Source of the DNA: Molanna angustata
Lineage: Eukaryota > Arthropoda > Insecta > Trichoptera > Molannidae
Reading direction: 5' to 3'
DNA: 64,000 bases
NCBI GenBank assembly: GCA_963576475.1
Contig: OY754990.1
Location: forward strand, 3,127,256 to 3,191,255
In this document: one piece after another, positions 11,273 to 21,792 of the stretch
How the letters are laid out: each line of letters starts with the position of its first letter
How positions within the stretch are numbered: the first letter of the stretch is position 1
Program-made: the position numbers and the translations under genes
The notes under the pieces: model-generated
Databases searched by the model: none
What the model was told of the DNA's origin: nothing
The model's input: the letters and a program-made list of their open reading frames with translations, nothing else

Positions 11273-11462
11273 TTTACAAACTGAGTGACGTAAAGGTAAA
11301 AAACTATTGAGGAAAAAACAAATGAATAATAATTTTCAAAACACAAATATATGAGTAAATAGCTGTATAAATTTGAATTTCGAATTCCTAACCAAAGAGA
11401 AGATATTTGAGATCAAAGTTGCCAGTACGGCAAAACGCCAATTTCATATGCAAGGACCTAAT

Positions 11463-12180
11463 ATTAATCTTGCTCGTTTATCTTCCTGACGAAGACCAAA
11501 GAACACCTGAATAAACAATTGCTCCAAGATCCTAAAAAGAAACGGCTTGCATGAGAGCGATACCCAAAACCGCAGAGTATACAGTCTGAGGTCGAGAAGA
11601 GCCGACCCCAATAGCCAATATAGGCAGTAAATTGGGACATTTCTAAGCCGTTCATAATGACCGGAAACAGACGCTGGAAAGACACTCTGTGGCGTTCAGA
11701 TTGAACTTCGATAGTACGCACCAAACGCTCGGTAAAATTGTCGGGTGAAAAACGCTCTGACAGTTATAGTATATATTGATTTTTATTTTATCTGTGGAAT
11801 GATGACTTCTATTTGTCTCTGTGGTATCTGTTATGTCAGTTGACATTATTTATGATGACAATGTGCATTTACAAAGAGGTTGATTTATAAAAATATCATT
11901 CAACAATTTCCAATAAAAGGTCAGAGATCATTATTTACACCACTGCCCAATTGTTGTCTTTCGATGAAAATATATCCTAAAAAGACACATGTATGATAAA
12001 TGACATTCAGATTGAAACGCTGCGCCACTCAAAAGCGTTCAGTGAGATTGGTGTGAAAAACGCCATAATCTGCAACTTCAGGTACATTCGACGCCCGACG
12101 TCGAGTGTTGAATCTGAACACAGCCCTGGAGAAGACACTCTAAGAACAAAATTTATCTACATTACTTATAAACAAAAATT
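11463..12180. other. Unclassified spacer
   Basis: A GC-richer patch (11480-11760) has an open minus-strand frame of 86 codons with no motif I recognise. The rest is AT-rich. No terminal repeats are visible. Confidence 0.4.
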
Positions 12181-12189
12181 GGTGTGAAC

Positions 12190-12519
12190 AAAATAGAATG
12201 CAAAATTTTTACTGTCCTAGATCCAAGACATCTGTTTTTGAAATCTGCAGTAATTCATTTCCATAAGAATATAACTCTGCATACTAGAAGCCAACAAGCG
12301 CGTTTCACTAGGCAATTAAATGAACTGAACTCTTCTGTGCATATAATGAAAACCTCGTTTGGACAGAGACGTTTTGGAGTTATTGCTCCTAGAACATTCA
12401 ATAAGCTCGACAAAAATATTAAGGAAATGGCAAATAGTCATGCTTTTAAAACTAAAATAAAGGAATGTCTCTTATTATCAGGCAGTCACTATGCAGAGGA
12501 GATTTTCCACCCATAGCTT
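12190..12519 (+). pseudogene. C-terminal tail of a non-LTR ORF2
   Basis: About 108 codons are open. They contain HTRSQQARF, then KTSFGQRRFGVIAPRTFNKL and a final basic helix with FKTKIKECLL. This is the standard order at the extreme C-terminus of Jockey/CR1-type RT proteins ('HTR...', 'fG.rsf...gp..WN.L...I', '...FK..lk..l'). The RT core is missing upstream, so this is a 5'-truncated copy. A 3' UTR follows, with 'ggccccggcacaggtttata' near 12670. Confidence 0.75.
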
Positions 12520-12544
12520 TCGACCCCATGCTTTATTTTGCTCC

Positions 12545-13270
12545 AAATATATATTAGCGCAATTTTTTTTTATATTACGTTTTTTTTATTTCCATTTTGT
12601 TGTTGTGATATTATAACTTTTCAATATGCGATTGATGTTGGCATCAAGTAATACTGTCCCGAGATGCATTGGCCCCGGCACAGGTTTATAGCCTAGTGGG
12701 GCATTGCAGATTCAATTATTATTGTAACGCCATCTATTTTTGTATGAATAATAATAATAATTAAATTAAAGACACCAAATCCCTCCCTGCCTTTTACTTC
12801 CGTACCATCTATGAACCTATCTGGATCGTGTACAGAAGAACGTGCTCGTTTGAAAGAGATTGCAATAGACAACGTTTTGCAGTACGTTAAGGTTTGTTTA
12901 GGCGCCATAGATAAAGAAGGGACCTTTGTTCTCGCATAGACCTTAGTATATAGACTAATAGATGTAGTTAACTAGTCATGCTTGGTTAACGATAAACACG
13001 TACGACCATAGCATTAATCTATCTATATGCAATATTTGCATAGATAATATCAATTAACTAGGTTATAATAGACTAGAGAATAATATACATACTTCTTCAT
13101 CATCGTGTATTAGGTGATTTGAACTGTTCGTGAATAGGACTATCTTGGGAGGAGGAAATCTCTTCGCAGGTCTTGCGGGTATCCTTCTATTTTTGGATAT
13201 TTCTGTGAAATTTTGACGATTCTATTGCGTTCGACATTGTCTCTCCAGAAGCATTGTATATTTGTTCTTA
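12545..13270. other. 3' UTR of the truncated element, then anonymous sequence
   Basis: The first ~180 bp fit the 3' UTR of the preceding retroelement tail. From 12730 on I see no gene, no array and no paired termini. Confidence 0.4.
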
Positions 13271-13274
13271 TACA

Positions 13275-13530
13275 CTAGTTGCATGTAACACATAAGATCC
13301 AACTGTCGATGGCGATAGTATATATAGTCGAAGAATGCGTACCAAATTATAAACCCTTAAATCCAAATTATTGAATATTATAACATATTTTGTTTTCTAT
13401 ACAAAACATGTACATATTATGTCAAGATAACCTGAAAACCCTGGAACTTTTTCATAAAAATAAATGTTATGTTTGTGTATATTTATACAAATTTACAGCT
13501 TTCTAGCATTAAAGATTTTTGAAAATGGTA
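13275..13530 (-). mobile_element. Helitron-like family H copy, internally deleted
   Basis: It starts with the family terminus 'ctagttgcatgtaacacat' preceded by A, then 'gatccaactgtcgat'. After ~130 bp it jumps to the family's internal segment ('ccctggaact...', 'tttacagctttctagc'). Seen on the minus strand the terminus is ...ACATG-CAA-CTAG|T, a Helitron-style 3' end. Confidence 0.7.
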
Positions 13531-13734
13531 TGTATGTTTGTTGTGGAGATTGAAAAATAAATTGTCTAACCCACAGACAGAGAGGTTGTGCTGTGCTGTG
13601 CTGTGCTGTGCCTTGTGTGATAGATTTGTATGCACGGTAGCTTTGTTGTGATTGATACCTATTATGTTTATGTATGTGTATTGTTTGTTATCCGTGTACC
13701 AAATCTTAAATACATAAAATTGTATGACCAGCAT

Positions 13735-13935
13735 CGTACGTCGACGTACGATCAAATTCGTATCAAAAATCGGAGAAAGCCGTATCTAGTGCGCGCACTC
13801 GACCAGTATCGTACGTATACGTACGATGCGAATTCGTATCCAATGTGAGCAAGCCAGTGCGCGCACTCGATTCGTACGACCAGCATCGTACGTTTACGTA
13901 CGACCAAATTCGTATCCAATGTGAGCGGGCCCTAA
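13735..13935. repeat. Three-fold repeat built on the palindrome CGTACG(T)..(A)CGTACG
   Basis: The units 'catcgtacgtcgacgtacga', 'tatcgtacgtatacgtacga' and 'catcgtacgtttacgtacga' are spaced by ~60-70 bp. They are separated by 'attcgtatccaatgtgagc' and 'gtgcgcgcactcga'. The right border 'gagcgggccc' looks like a transposon terminus. This is probably the subterminal part of a MITE, but the left terminus is not resolved. Confidence 0.55.
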
Positions 13936-14089
13936 TTCTTTTGTTGATGTACCTACATGTATAATTTTGTCATACTTTGTAATCTGGTTGGATGGATGAA
14001 ATTGCCTAATGACAATAAGCCCGCCTGTGTGCATTATATTTGTTTATATTAGGTATGTACAAAGAGACAATATCAAACACAGACCTGGA

Positions 14090-14630
14090 GTCCCCATGGC
14101 AACATGTAAACTCCGGGTCAGTGAGAAAATTATTGCTTGTGCTGACCAAAGGTGGTCTGAGGAGAGCACATGCTCCATTGCCAGACAAACATGGCCAAAA
14201 TATGATCTCAGAAGAACCAGAGAAATACTCTCGTTCAGAAGAGATTCACTTGCCAGAGTCATATCAGTATTAACGGGACACTGGGTTATAGGAAAGCATG
14301 CCAGAAGGCTGGGGCTGGAGGCATACGATTACTGCAGAGCATGCCAGGACGAGGAGGAGGAGGAGACAGTGGTCCACTTCCTCTGTCACTGTCCTGCTCT
14401 CTCTAGAATTAGAAGAGGCTCCTTGGGAAGTTTCTTCTATGATGATTTAATTGACATAGCGTCGGCCGACATCGCAGACATTATGACATTCATTAGCCGC
14501 TCAGGCTGGTTCAGGGGGGATGAGTGAGTGGGAGGACAACCCCAATGTGGTATCACAAAGGGCCGAATTGGCCTAAGTGTGTTCTCCTCAAGAACTGCCA
14601 CCCGCAAAAAAAAAAAAAAAAAAAAAATGT
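14090..14630 (+). pseudogene. 3' end of a non-LTR element with C-terminal zinc knuckle and poly(A)
   Basis: The frame to 14527 encodes VLTGHWVIGKHARRLGLE, then YCRACQDEEEEETVVHFLCH and CPAL. This is the helix and CCHC-like knuckle found after the RNase H domain in elements of the I/Jockey/R1 groups. A ~75-nt 3' UTR with 'caaagggccgaattggccta' leads to a run of about 22 A at 14605-14626, so the genuine 3' end is here. The element is 5' truncated. Minus-strand relatives lie at 51590-52010 and 57115-57445. Confidence 0.8.
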
Positions 14631-15039
14631 ACAAAGAGAAAAATAAATAATTAAAATGAAAGCGATTAAGAAGAAAGTGATGGACAGCTCGTCTTTTCTT
14701 TAATTCTCAATATCCGCCATGAATTTAAATACCTACCTATATTAATAGTCAATAATATCAGATACATATAATACAAATCTTTGACAACATGTCACGCAAT
14801 GGTAGATTGACGCAGACGACAAGCCGTGATTGTCGCCAGGGAGTGTATATATGTAGGTATGTAGGTATGGAGTATATGGCGCCTACGGAGAAAATGCATC
14901 AGGAATCAATTTCTTTCTTTGCTGAATACCGCATCGCGCGTCAGAGTGAAGTGCGAAGCAATTTTATGCGACGCGACAGTTCAAATCAGGGATGAGCAAA
15001 ATTGTATCAAATAATGACATGTAATGATGTTACAATGGA

Positions 15040-16085
15040 CACAATTAAAAAAATAACGGTGTTTTCATTGTACAATCAACACGAAACATAAAAAAAAACA
15101 ATGTGTTTTTTTAGGTTACAATCACCACGTCACATAAAATAACGTTGTTTTTCATGTAACAATCGCCATATTACATAAAAAAAACGTTGTTTTTCGTGTA
15201 ACAATCGCTATATTACATCAAATAACGTTGCTTTTCATGTAACAATCGCCATATTACATAAAATAACGTTGTTTTTCATGTAACAATCGCCATATTACAT
15301 AAAAAACGTTGTTTTTCATGTAGCAATCGCCATATTACATAAAATAACGTTGTTTTTCATGTAACAATCGCCATATTACATAAAAAAACGTTGTTTTTCA
15401 TGTAGCAATCGCCATATTACATATAATTACGTTGTTTTTCATGTAACAATCGCCATAATACATAAAATAACGTTGTTTTTCGTGTAACAATCGCCACATT
15501 ACATAAATTAACGTTGTTTTTCATATAAAAATCGCCACATTACATAAAATTACGTTTTTTTAGGTTATAATCACCAAAATGCATAAAAATAACGTTGTTT
15601 CTCATATCATCACCACTATACCTAAAAAAATAAAGTCGCTTTTCATGTTACAATCACCAAAATGCATAGAAATCACGTGGCTTTCCATGTTACAATTACC
15701 AAAACACATACAAATAACGTTGTTTATCATGTTATAATCACCAAAATGCATAAAAATCACGTCGCTTTTCATGTTACAATCACCAAAATGCATAAAAATC
15801 ACGTCGCTTTTCTTGTTACAATCACCAAAATGGCTAAAAATAATGATGTTTATCATGTTACAATTACCAAAACACATACAAATAACGTTGTTTATCATGT
15901 TATAATCACCAAAATGCATAAAAATCACGTCGCTTTTCATGTTACAATCACCAAAATGCATAAAAATCACGTCGCTTTTCTTGTTACAATCACCAAAATG
16001 GCTAAAAATAATGATGTTTATCATGTTACAATTACCAAAATGTATAAAAATAACGTTGTTTTTCATGTTGCAACCATCACAATAG
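15040..16085. repeat. Minisatellite array, ~42-bp units, two subtypes and a 168-bp higher-order unit
   Basis: From 15040 to 15600 the unit is 41-43 bp around 'acgttgtttttcatgtaaca' and 'atcgccatattacataaa'. From 15600 it becomes a 42-bp variant around 'atcaccaaaatgcataaaaa'. Four variant units then form a 168-bp block that occurs twice almost exactly (about 15691-15858 and 15859-16026). Because 42 is a multiple of three, both strands are open for ~150 codons; these frames are artefacts. Confidence 0.9.
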
Positions 16086-16089
16086 AAAA

Positions 16090-16780
16090 AAATCGTCCCT
16101 TCTTTCGTATATAATATATTATATTTAATTGTATTGCATATGTCAACCCTGATCTGTAACTATATAACTGCGCTGCAATTCTCGATATCCGATACTCGAT
16201 AGGGTATGTACCTCAACTACAATAATATAATTGTACCGGTTGAGATATCCAAAACTGTTGGGACGGCTGTCGAGTAACCGGTTTTGTAGTAATATTATAA
16301 TCGGTATATGTACCTACAATACACGCAACAGCGCCTTGTCCCCAAACACGTGGGAGAGAGAGAGTCACAAATGTGCAAAATGTCTACACAGTCAAATAAC
16401 ACTTCGGATTATAAGGCCACCATCTTCATCTCCTTCGCGAGCCACCCCCTATTGGAGGTTGGCGGCCACCCTTCCAATCACATCTCGTTCCTGAACCAGT
16501 CTTTTGAGGGACCCTGCCAAAAACACTGTCCAATATACTTCAGCCATGATATCTTTTGGCGTCCCATACAAGATATTCACTCTATTCTCCGTTCCACAAT
16601 AGGTTGCAGAAGTGCGTATTTATCTCCACGGAATATTTGGCCAAAGTATGAGCGACCTTGCGCCTCTTGGCAGTGATCAGCAGCTTTCTGTCTTCGTTCA
16701 TGATGTTTAGGACACTCTATCAACATCATCATTGGACACTCTATCAACCCACGGGATTCTACGGTATAGTCAAATACTAC
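16090..16780. other. No supported gene
   Basis: Short overlapping plus-strand frames (16231-16676) have no recognised motif. The segment is moderately GC-rich and could be decayed transposon sequence. Confidence 0.4.
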
Positions 16781-16905
16781 GGTATAGTCACAACAGACTA
16801 CGTTATAGTCACAACAGACTACGGTATAGTCACAACAGACTACGGTATAGTCACAACAGACTACGGTATAGTCACAACAGACTACGGTATAGTCACAACA
16901 GACTA
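16780..16905. repeat. 21-bp tandem repeat
   Basis: The unit 'ctacggtatagtcacaacag' plus one base is repeated about six times, nearly perfectly. It is flanked by shorter 'tacggtatagtca' variants on the left. Being a multiple of three, it leaves an open frame that is not a gene. Confidence 0.9.
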
Positions 16906-17513
16906 AATTAAAATATTCATTATTTAAATTTATAAATATAAGTTAAATAGTGATAATAAAAAAAATACCATTAATATTTTCAACATTTCTAAACAAATTA
17001 AGCGTTACACAATTTTAAAGTTTAGCATACATTCTTCTTAAACTAAAAACATCACAAACTTCTTAGAGTAAAAACATCCACTTAGCAAATTATTCACAAT
17101 TACATAAAAACAACACGTTTAGAGCACGTCTTTAAAATTTGTTAAACTTAGATTTCGTAACTGAAAGAGATGACTAGTCCGGACAATATTATAAACGTGC
17201 AGTCAATGGCTAATGGCTAAATGCTAATTTTGGATGGATGTAAAACATTGACCCAACGGTGAACAAAGAAAAAACCTATACATTGTATACCTTCATCAGT
17301 AACTTTAGCTTATAGCCTTGTTGCTAATAATCGTGAAATGCGACTGGTGCTGGTCATAAGAGGCGTCGCTAGGAATTTAACAAAATGTGCAATATCCTTT
17401 GAAAGAGGACCTTTTACTTATTTTAAAGGGCCACTTTTATCTCCGTACATAATAAAAATACCAACACGAAGTATAAGCGAGAATAAGAGAATCTAAGTCA
17501 TAAAAGTACCTAC

Positions 17514-18605
17514 GTAGACTGCGGTGGTTGGGACATGTCAGCCGGATGAATGATGATCGTATCCCCAAAAAGGTTTTCAATACCATTACAGAGGGCAGAA
17601 GAAGTAGGTGACAGGAAAGTTATTCGAAAAACAATTATTCGAATGGTCAATTTTACGAAAATCAATTTCACGAATGGCAATTATTCGAATCACATTTTTT
17701 CGAAAAACAATTTTCCGAACACACAATTATCAGAATTTACAATTGTTCGAATTTTTATGACGTCATGTTGGTAGTATTGTGAGAGGAATGAACCATAGAT
17801 TTTTATTATAATATACTAGATGTCGTAGTTAGCAAATTTTGTATGAATCGAAAACAAATGAATCACTTTTTGCACGGAGTATTACATCTACATAGTATAT
17901 TATGTATAATAAAAATCTATGGAATAAACAACATGGCGACGCACCGCGCTGTCAGATATCCTAGGATGTACACCTATTTTTTAAACCTAAACCTACAAAA
18001 CTTTGGTAAAAATAGGTTGGTTAGGTTTGTTTGTAGTTATAATTGCGACTGGCGTGAGCCAGTTGCAATTATATATTTAAAAAAGTAACTATAATATTAA
18101 AATAAAATAACTAAATTGGTGTGAATACTAGATAAACATAAACTGGTGTACAAACTAGGCTATCCCGCGCTGTCAAACATCAGTTATTAAAAATGTGCAA
18201 ACATACGTACCCAACAATAATACAACAAGTAATAATAGTCTTCATCGAATATATTTTACTGGCAACAAATATGTCAAAGGAGGCAACATAATGACACAAA
18301 AATATATTAAATTCGGTTAATTGGTTTTCCAACAAATGTTAGTTCGAATAATTTGCTTTCGAACAATTGTCATTCTGATAACTGATTTTCGAAAAATTGT
18401 TATTCGTACAATTGCGCATTCGAACAATTGTGTTTCGAAGAATTTTCATGTAATCGAAGAAGTAGAGGCAGGCCCAAGCTAAGATGGCTTGACAATACAG
18501 AAGACGACATAAGAGCGATCAGAGTAGCAAACTGGAGGAGAGCGGTGGAGGACAGGGACGGCTGGAGAAGGATTCTGGAGAAGGCCAGGGCCCGCATAGG
18601 GCTAT
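17514..18605 (+). pseudogene. RTE-like ORF C-terminus, split by a DNA transposon
   Basis: 17514-17607 encodes LRWLGHVSRMNDDRIPKKVF and ...TEGRRSR. The same reading resumes at 18456 with GRPKLRWLDNTEDDIRAI and DRDGWRRILEKARARIGL before a stop. This is the 'RWLGHV.RM ... G.R..GRP..RW ... R..W' ending of many insect RTE-type reverse transcriptases. 'gaagaagtag' occurs at both break points, so the ~850-bp middle is a later insertion. 'atgatgatgatga' after the stop may be the element's simple-repeat tail. Confidence 0.8.
17608..18455. mobile_element. Mutator-like non-autonomous element with 10-bp target duplication
   Basis: It is bounded by GAAGAAGTAG at 17598-17607 and 18456-18465. The left end 'gtgacaggaaagttattcga' and the complement of the right end 'gattacatgaaaattcttcg' align with a few mismatches. 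Similarity continues inward through repeated 'ttcgaaaaacaatt' motifs. A 9-10-bp duplication with long imperfect inverted ends fits MULE-type transposons; this assignment is inference. No transposase is inside. Confidence 0.75.
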
Positions 18606-18619
18606 AGCACCAATAATGA

Positions 18620-18795
18620 TGATGATGAAGAGAATCTAACAGAGTATAAGATAATATACAAATTTGCAAAATTAAGATAGTTTGGAAAATAGAATAAACA
18701 CGCCGTACATAGCACACACACACACATATACATTGTGATGAAACTTTCAAAGTACAATCTAGCATGATACTAGTTGAAAAATAACCTTAAAAATT
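18620..18795 (+). mobile_element. Fragment of interspersed repeat family B
   Basis: It shares 'acgccgtacatagcacacac', 'acattgtgatgaaactttca' and 'gcatgatactagttg' with the fuller copies at 31045-31560 (+), 55675-56130 (-) and 58240-58600 (-). The family has no coding capacity and is not classified. Confidence 0.65.
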
Positions 18796-18954
18796 GAAAA
18801 TCCATAATCCCCCCCCCCTATACACACACCCTTGGGGGTAGTGATGAGTAATTACGATTATTGTAATAAAAAAAAACGCTTCCCCAAATGTTCAAAAAAG
18901 TTGAAAATATTCAGCAGCTAAGCGAAGAAAAGAGGTACGACACGCCTCCTTCAG

Positions 18955-19050
18955 ATGGTTGGTGGCAGAGCGGTTAGTGAGCTGGGTTAGTAATCCAGTG
19001 GTCGCGAGTTCGAATCCTGTCGCGATCGATTTGTAGTATATGTACTTGTA
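18955..19050 (+). mobile_element. tRNA-like head of SINE family S2
   Basis: Box A-like 'tggcagagcggttagtgagc' and box B-like 'gagttcgaatcctgtcgcga' spacing resembles a tRNA gene. The same head precedes the S2 body at 55465 and 60525, and in reverse at 27415-27600. Here the body after 'gtatatgtacttgtag' is truncated. Confidence 0.7.
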
Positions 19051-19094
19051 GTCAAATGATATTTTTTTGAAATTCTTTTGACGGTAGAGACGAT

Positions 19095-19262
19095 GTTGGA
19101 ATATTATAGAAGAACCAGGAACTCAAGGCACCTACAGGGCTTACGACCTGTCATCGGCTGGTTTACGTGATCACTTTATGCGCTTGCGCAAAGTTCACCA
19201 AATATGCCTTCTTATTGAGTTCCCTTATCAATGCAATTTTTGAAAGTTCTATATCTGGACCT
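19095..19262 (+). mobile_element. Interspersed repeat family D
   Basis: The segment 'aagaaccaggaactcaaggc ... cgacctgtcatcggctggtt ... cacgtgatcactttatgcgc' recurs at 27645-27850 (-), 31715-31890 (-), 44290-44425 and 63565-63660 (+). It ends with 'ttatcaatgcaatttttgaa' and 'agttctatat'. It is non-coding and its class is unknown. Confidence 0.7.
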
Positions 19263-19314
19263 CAGAGCCAGGGGATATTAAAACCACTATTTGTTGAAGG
19301 TGAGGTTTTGACTT

Positions 19315-19922
19315 TCTAAATATTATTGAAAGAAGTCAAAGTGAGGTTAATTTTCGAAATATTATTGAAAGAAGTCAAAGTGAGGTTAATTTTCGAAATA
19401 TTATTGAAAGAAGTCAAAGTGAGGTTAATTTTCGAAATATTATTGAAAGAAGTCAAAGTGAGGTTAATTTTCGAAATATTATTGAAAGAAGTCAAAGTGA
19501 GGTTAATTTTCGAAATATTATTGAAAGAAGTCAAAGTGAGGTTAATTTTCGAAATATTATTGAAAGAAGTCAAAGTGAGGTTAATTTTCGAAATATTATT
19601 GAAAGAAGTCAAAGTGAGGTTAATTTTCGATATATTATTGAAAGAAGTCAAAGTGAGATTAATTTTCGAAATATTATTGAAAGAAGTCAAAGTGAGGTTT
19701 AATTTTCGAAATATTATTGAAAGAAGTCAAAGTGAGGTTAATTTTCGAAATATTATTGAAAGAAGTCAAAGTGAGGTTAATTTTCGAAATATTATTGAAA
19801 GAAGTCAAAGTGAGGTTAATTTTCGAAATATTATTGAAAGAAGTCAAAGTGAGGTTAGTTTTCGAAATATTATTGAAAGAAGTCAAAGTGAGGTTTAATT
19901 TTCGAAATATTATTGAAAGATG
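19315..19922. repeat. 39-bp tandem array, ~15 copies
   Basis: The unit is 'gaaagaagtcaaagtgaggt' plus 'taattttcgaaatattatt'. Copies are nearly identical; two carry a single inserted T and a few carry point changes. It is flanked on both sides by 'ctatatctggacctcagagc'/'ctctgagttccagatatagg', an inverted pair (about 19247 and 19958), so the array sits inside a larger inverted-repeat element. Confidence 0.92.
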
Positions 19923-20296
19923 TCACTTTTCAAGGGATGGACTTAATATCCTTTGGCTCTGAGTTCCAGATATAGGTATTTTAATAATGAGAAATAGGTC
20001 GATTGAAAATAGGACATTTTTACTATTGCCATCTATAAAGTAACGAAGAAACCTTTGAGAGAAGTATTTACATAGTCGAGTGTGTCCGTGTAATTCGAAT
20101 GACTCGTAGTAAGTATGTATGTGTCGTCAATTGCCCCACTTGACTCCGGGGTCACCAGTTACGTACAATAAATACGGTGTGTGACTGACTCAATGACCCT
20201 TGCCCCGTCTTCCTCTCTATCGGAATTGGATCGGTAATTCGCTCATCTATCTTACTAAACAACTATTAGGTATGTACATCCATGACTAGTTTATGG

Positions 20297-20350
20297 TCTA
20301 ACCTATTTTTCAATTTGATATTCCATCATTAAAACTAATCGAATCATTTT
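20297..20350 (+). mobile_element. Half-copy of the fold-back element found in VRK1 intron 2
   Basis: 'cctatttttcaatttgatat' followed by 'catcattaaaactaat' and 'aatcattttgaaaa' matches the arm of the 685-bp fold-back at 62572-63256. Only the terminal part of one arm is present. Confidence 0.5.
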
Positions 20351-20374
20351 GAAAAAAAAAATAGTTTTGATATG

Positions 20375-20445
20375 AACTAGTTGCATCTAACACATGAGAT
20401 TCAACTTACTGTCGATGGCGATAGTATGTACATATGTACTTTCAT
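20375..20445 (-). mobile_element. Helitron-like family H, terminal fragment
   Basis: 'actagttgcatctaacacat' followed by 'gattcaactta...gtcgatgg' is the family 3' terminus in reverse orientation, with A before CTAG as in every other copy. Confidence 0.6.
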
Positions 20446-20564
20446 CCGAGAAGGGGGGCGATTTACACGTAAAACAATGAAGCAAAAATACAGCAATTTG
20501 CGCTCTGCGCAACCGGAAACTCGTTCAATATTTTTGACGAAAATTATAGTTGTGATGGAATATC

Positions 20565-20880
20565 AAATTAAAACGAGTGGGTTGTTTCCAACGCTAAACT
20601 CCTCACTAAAAAGTCATTCTATAAAATATTCAAATTTTGTATGGAAAATATTCAGCATATTATTGAAATGATTTTGTTAAATTAAAATATTTTATTATGA
20701 AAACTTGATAACTCTTCAATGCCATTTTATGAAAGTGATGTGCCTTTTTACCAATTTGAAAATAAAATTTTCAAATAATAAGTTTCCCGAGCTTGGGGTC
20801 ACTTTGAAATATTTGACAGTTACAAAAATTGAGAAGCACTATTCATATATCGTTCAAAATCTAATGGGTATCCTCCAACA
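20565..20880 (+). mobile_element. Interspersed repeat family B, 5' portion
   Basis: It starts 'aaaacgagtgggttgt' and continues through 'aactcttcaatgccatttta', 'ttggggtcactttgaaatat' and 'gttcaaaatctaatggg'. It is collinear with 31045-31375. The 3' half is absent. Confidence 0.7.
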
Positions 20881-20959
20881 CTGAGAAGAGAAAATAATAG
20901 AACAATGTATGATAAAATAAATAATGAGGAAAGAATGAGAAAATGCAAGATAAATAAGT

Positions 20960-21245
20960 AAAATGAAAGTAAATGCGTTGAGGTGGTTTGGGCATATTGA
21001 AAGAATGAACGATGAACGTAAGAGAAGGTGTGAATAGCATGAGTGGCCCCAGAAAAGGATGACATGGCCATGTGCATGATATTTTGAAAGAAGGAAACAT
21101 AAGAAGCTTGAAAAATCGACGAGCATGTATGAGACGATGCATGTATGTAAAGGAAGCCAGTAATGTGTGCAAAAATAGTGGAGTATTGCACTCGGTTCTC
21201 TTTGCTTACCCCGTAAGGGACATGGCGTGATGGTATGGTATTATA
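20960..21245 (+). pseudogene. RTE-like 3' end with the 'accccgtaagggacatggcg' tag
   Basis: The decayed coding sequence reads LRWFGHIERMNDER at 20980-21020 and, after frame changes, a terminal 'AYP.RDMA-stop'-like reading at 21200-21235. The same terminal 40 nt recur alone at several other sites in the window (for example 41040, 41205, and in reverse at 25038, 44690). This copy shows those short tags are the 3' ends of severely truncated RTE-type insertions. Confidence 0.6.
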
Positions 21246-21249
21246 AAAC

Positions 21250-21790
21250 GAGTGGGTTGTGGCCAACACTAAACTCTCCACACCATAGTAAGCGTCATTT
21301 TTTCTCTTTGAAATGTTGACAATCTCTAAATGCATTTTTATGAAGTACATTTCTATTAGATTCTTAAACAAATATGCGATTCCCAGAGGACAAAAGTTTT
21401 CACAATACACCATACACACAAAAACATTGTCACGAAACTCATAGTATGCATTTTCTACATGATACTACTAGCAATATGTGCATGTATGAGACAGTGTATC
21501 AATGTTGATGAGGTGATGTATGAGTCAAGATAGAAGAATGTGGTGATCGGTTCTCAGTGCCTACCCCTTGAGGAAGATAGAAGTGGAGAGTAAAAAATAC
21601 ACTTGTCTATAGAGTATAGAGACACATACAACATCAATATGAAGTTGATCACTCAATTTTCCCATACAGAAGCTATTTTACTTCTGTTATCGGACTTATA
21701 GTTTGGGCTGAAGAGGACACAAAAAGGATAATCCGTACTCCTTAATCCGCAGTGCTGGGGCGTGGGGCCCCACGTCTGATCTATTGTGCA
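21250..21790. other. No supported gene; decayed repeat fragments
   Basis: 'acgagtgggttgtggccaac' at 21247 is a start of repeat B, and 21555-21590 is another RTE-end tag. The remainder is unassigned. Confidence 0.4.
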
Positions 21791-21792
21791 CC

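Larger units (their letters stand above)
5135..11458 (-). mobile_element. mariner element (Tc1/mariner), split by a non-LTR insertion
   Basis: Near-identical inverted termini mark the element: 'GGTCCTTACATATGAAATTG' at 5135 and its complement, with one mismatch, at 11458. TA flanks both ends (5133-5134, 11459-11460), the normal mariner target duplication. Removing the 5,037-bp insertion and one 6-bp duplication leaves about 1,281 bp, the usual full length for the family. The transposase is encoded on the minus strand in two pieces (10997-11272 and 5210-6007). The flanking 'aatatt' is also mirrored outside the TA. Confidence 0.95.

Noticed and set aside
11464..11846. Minus-strand frames of 86 and 64 codons next to the mariner
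   Set aside because: No recognisable motif, no splice signals, and the two frames overlap out of register; kept only as unclassified spacer.
13275..13290. CTAG-flanked repeats as simple inverted-repeat MITEs
   Set aside because: The two ends of family H are not terminal inverses and there is no target duplication; the Helitron reading explains TC start, hairpin and CTAG|T better.
19316..19962. Frames up to 190 codons on both strands in the 39-bp array
   Set aside because: Unit length is a multiple of three; both strands are open, which marks an array artefact.
20820..21419. 199-codon hydrophobic minus-strand frame with two overlapping frames
   Set aside because: It is antisense to an RTE remnant and repeat B, with composition typical of AT-rich random frames.
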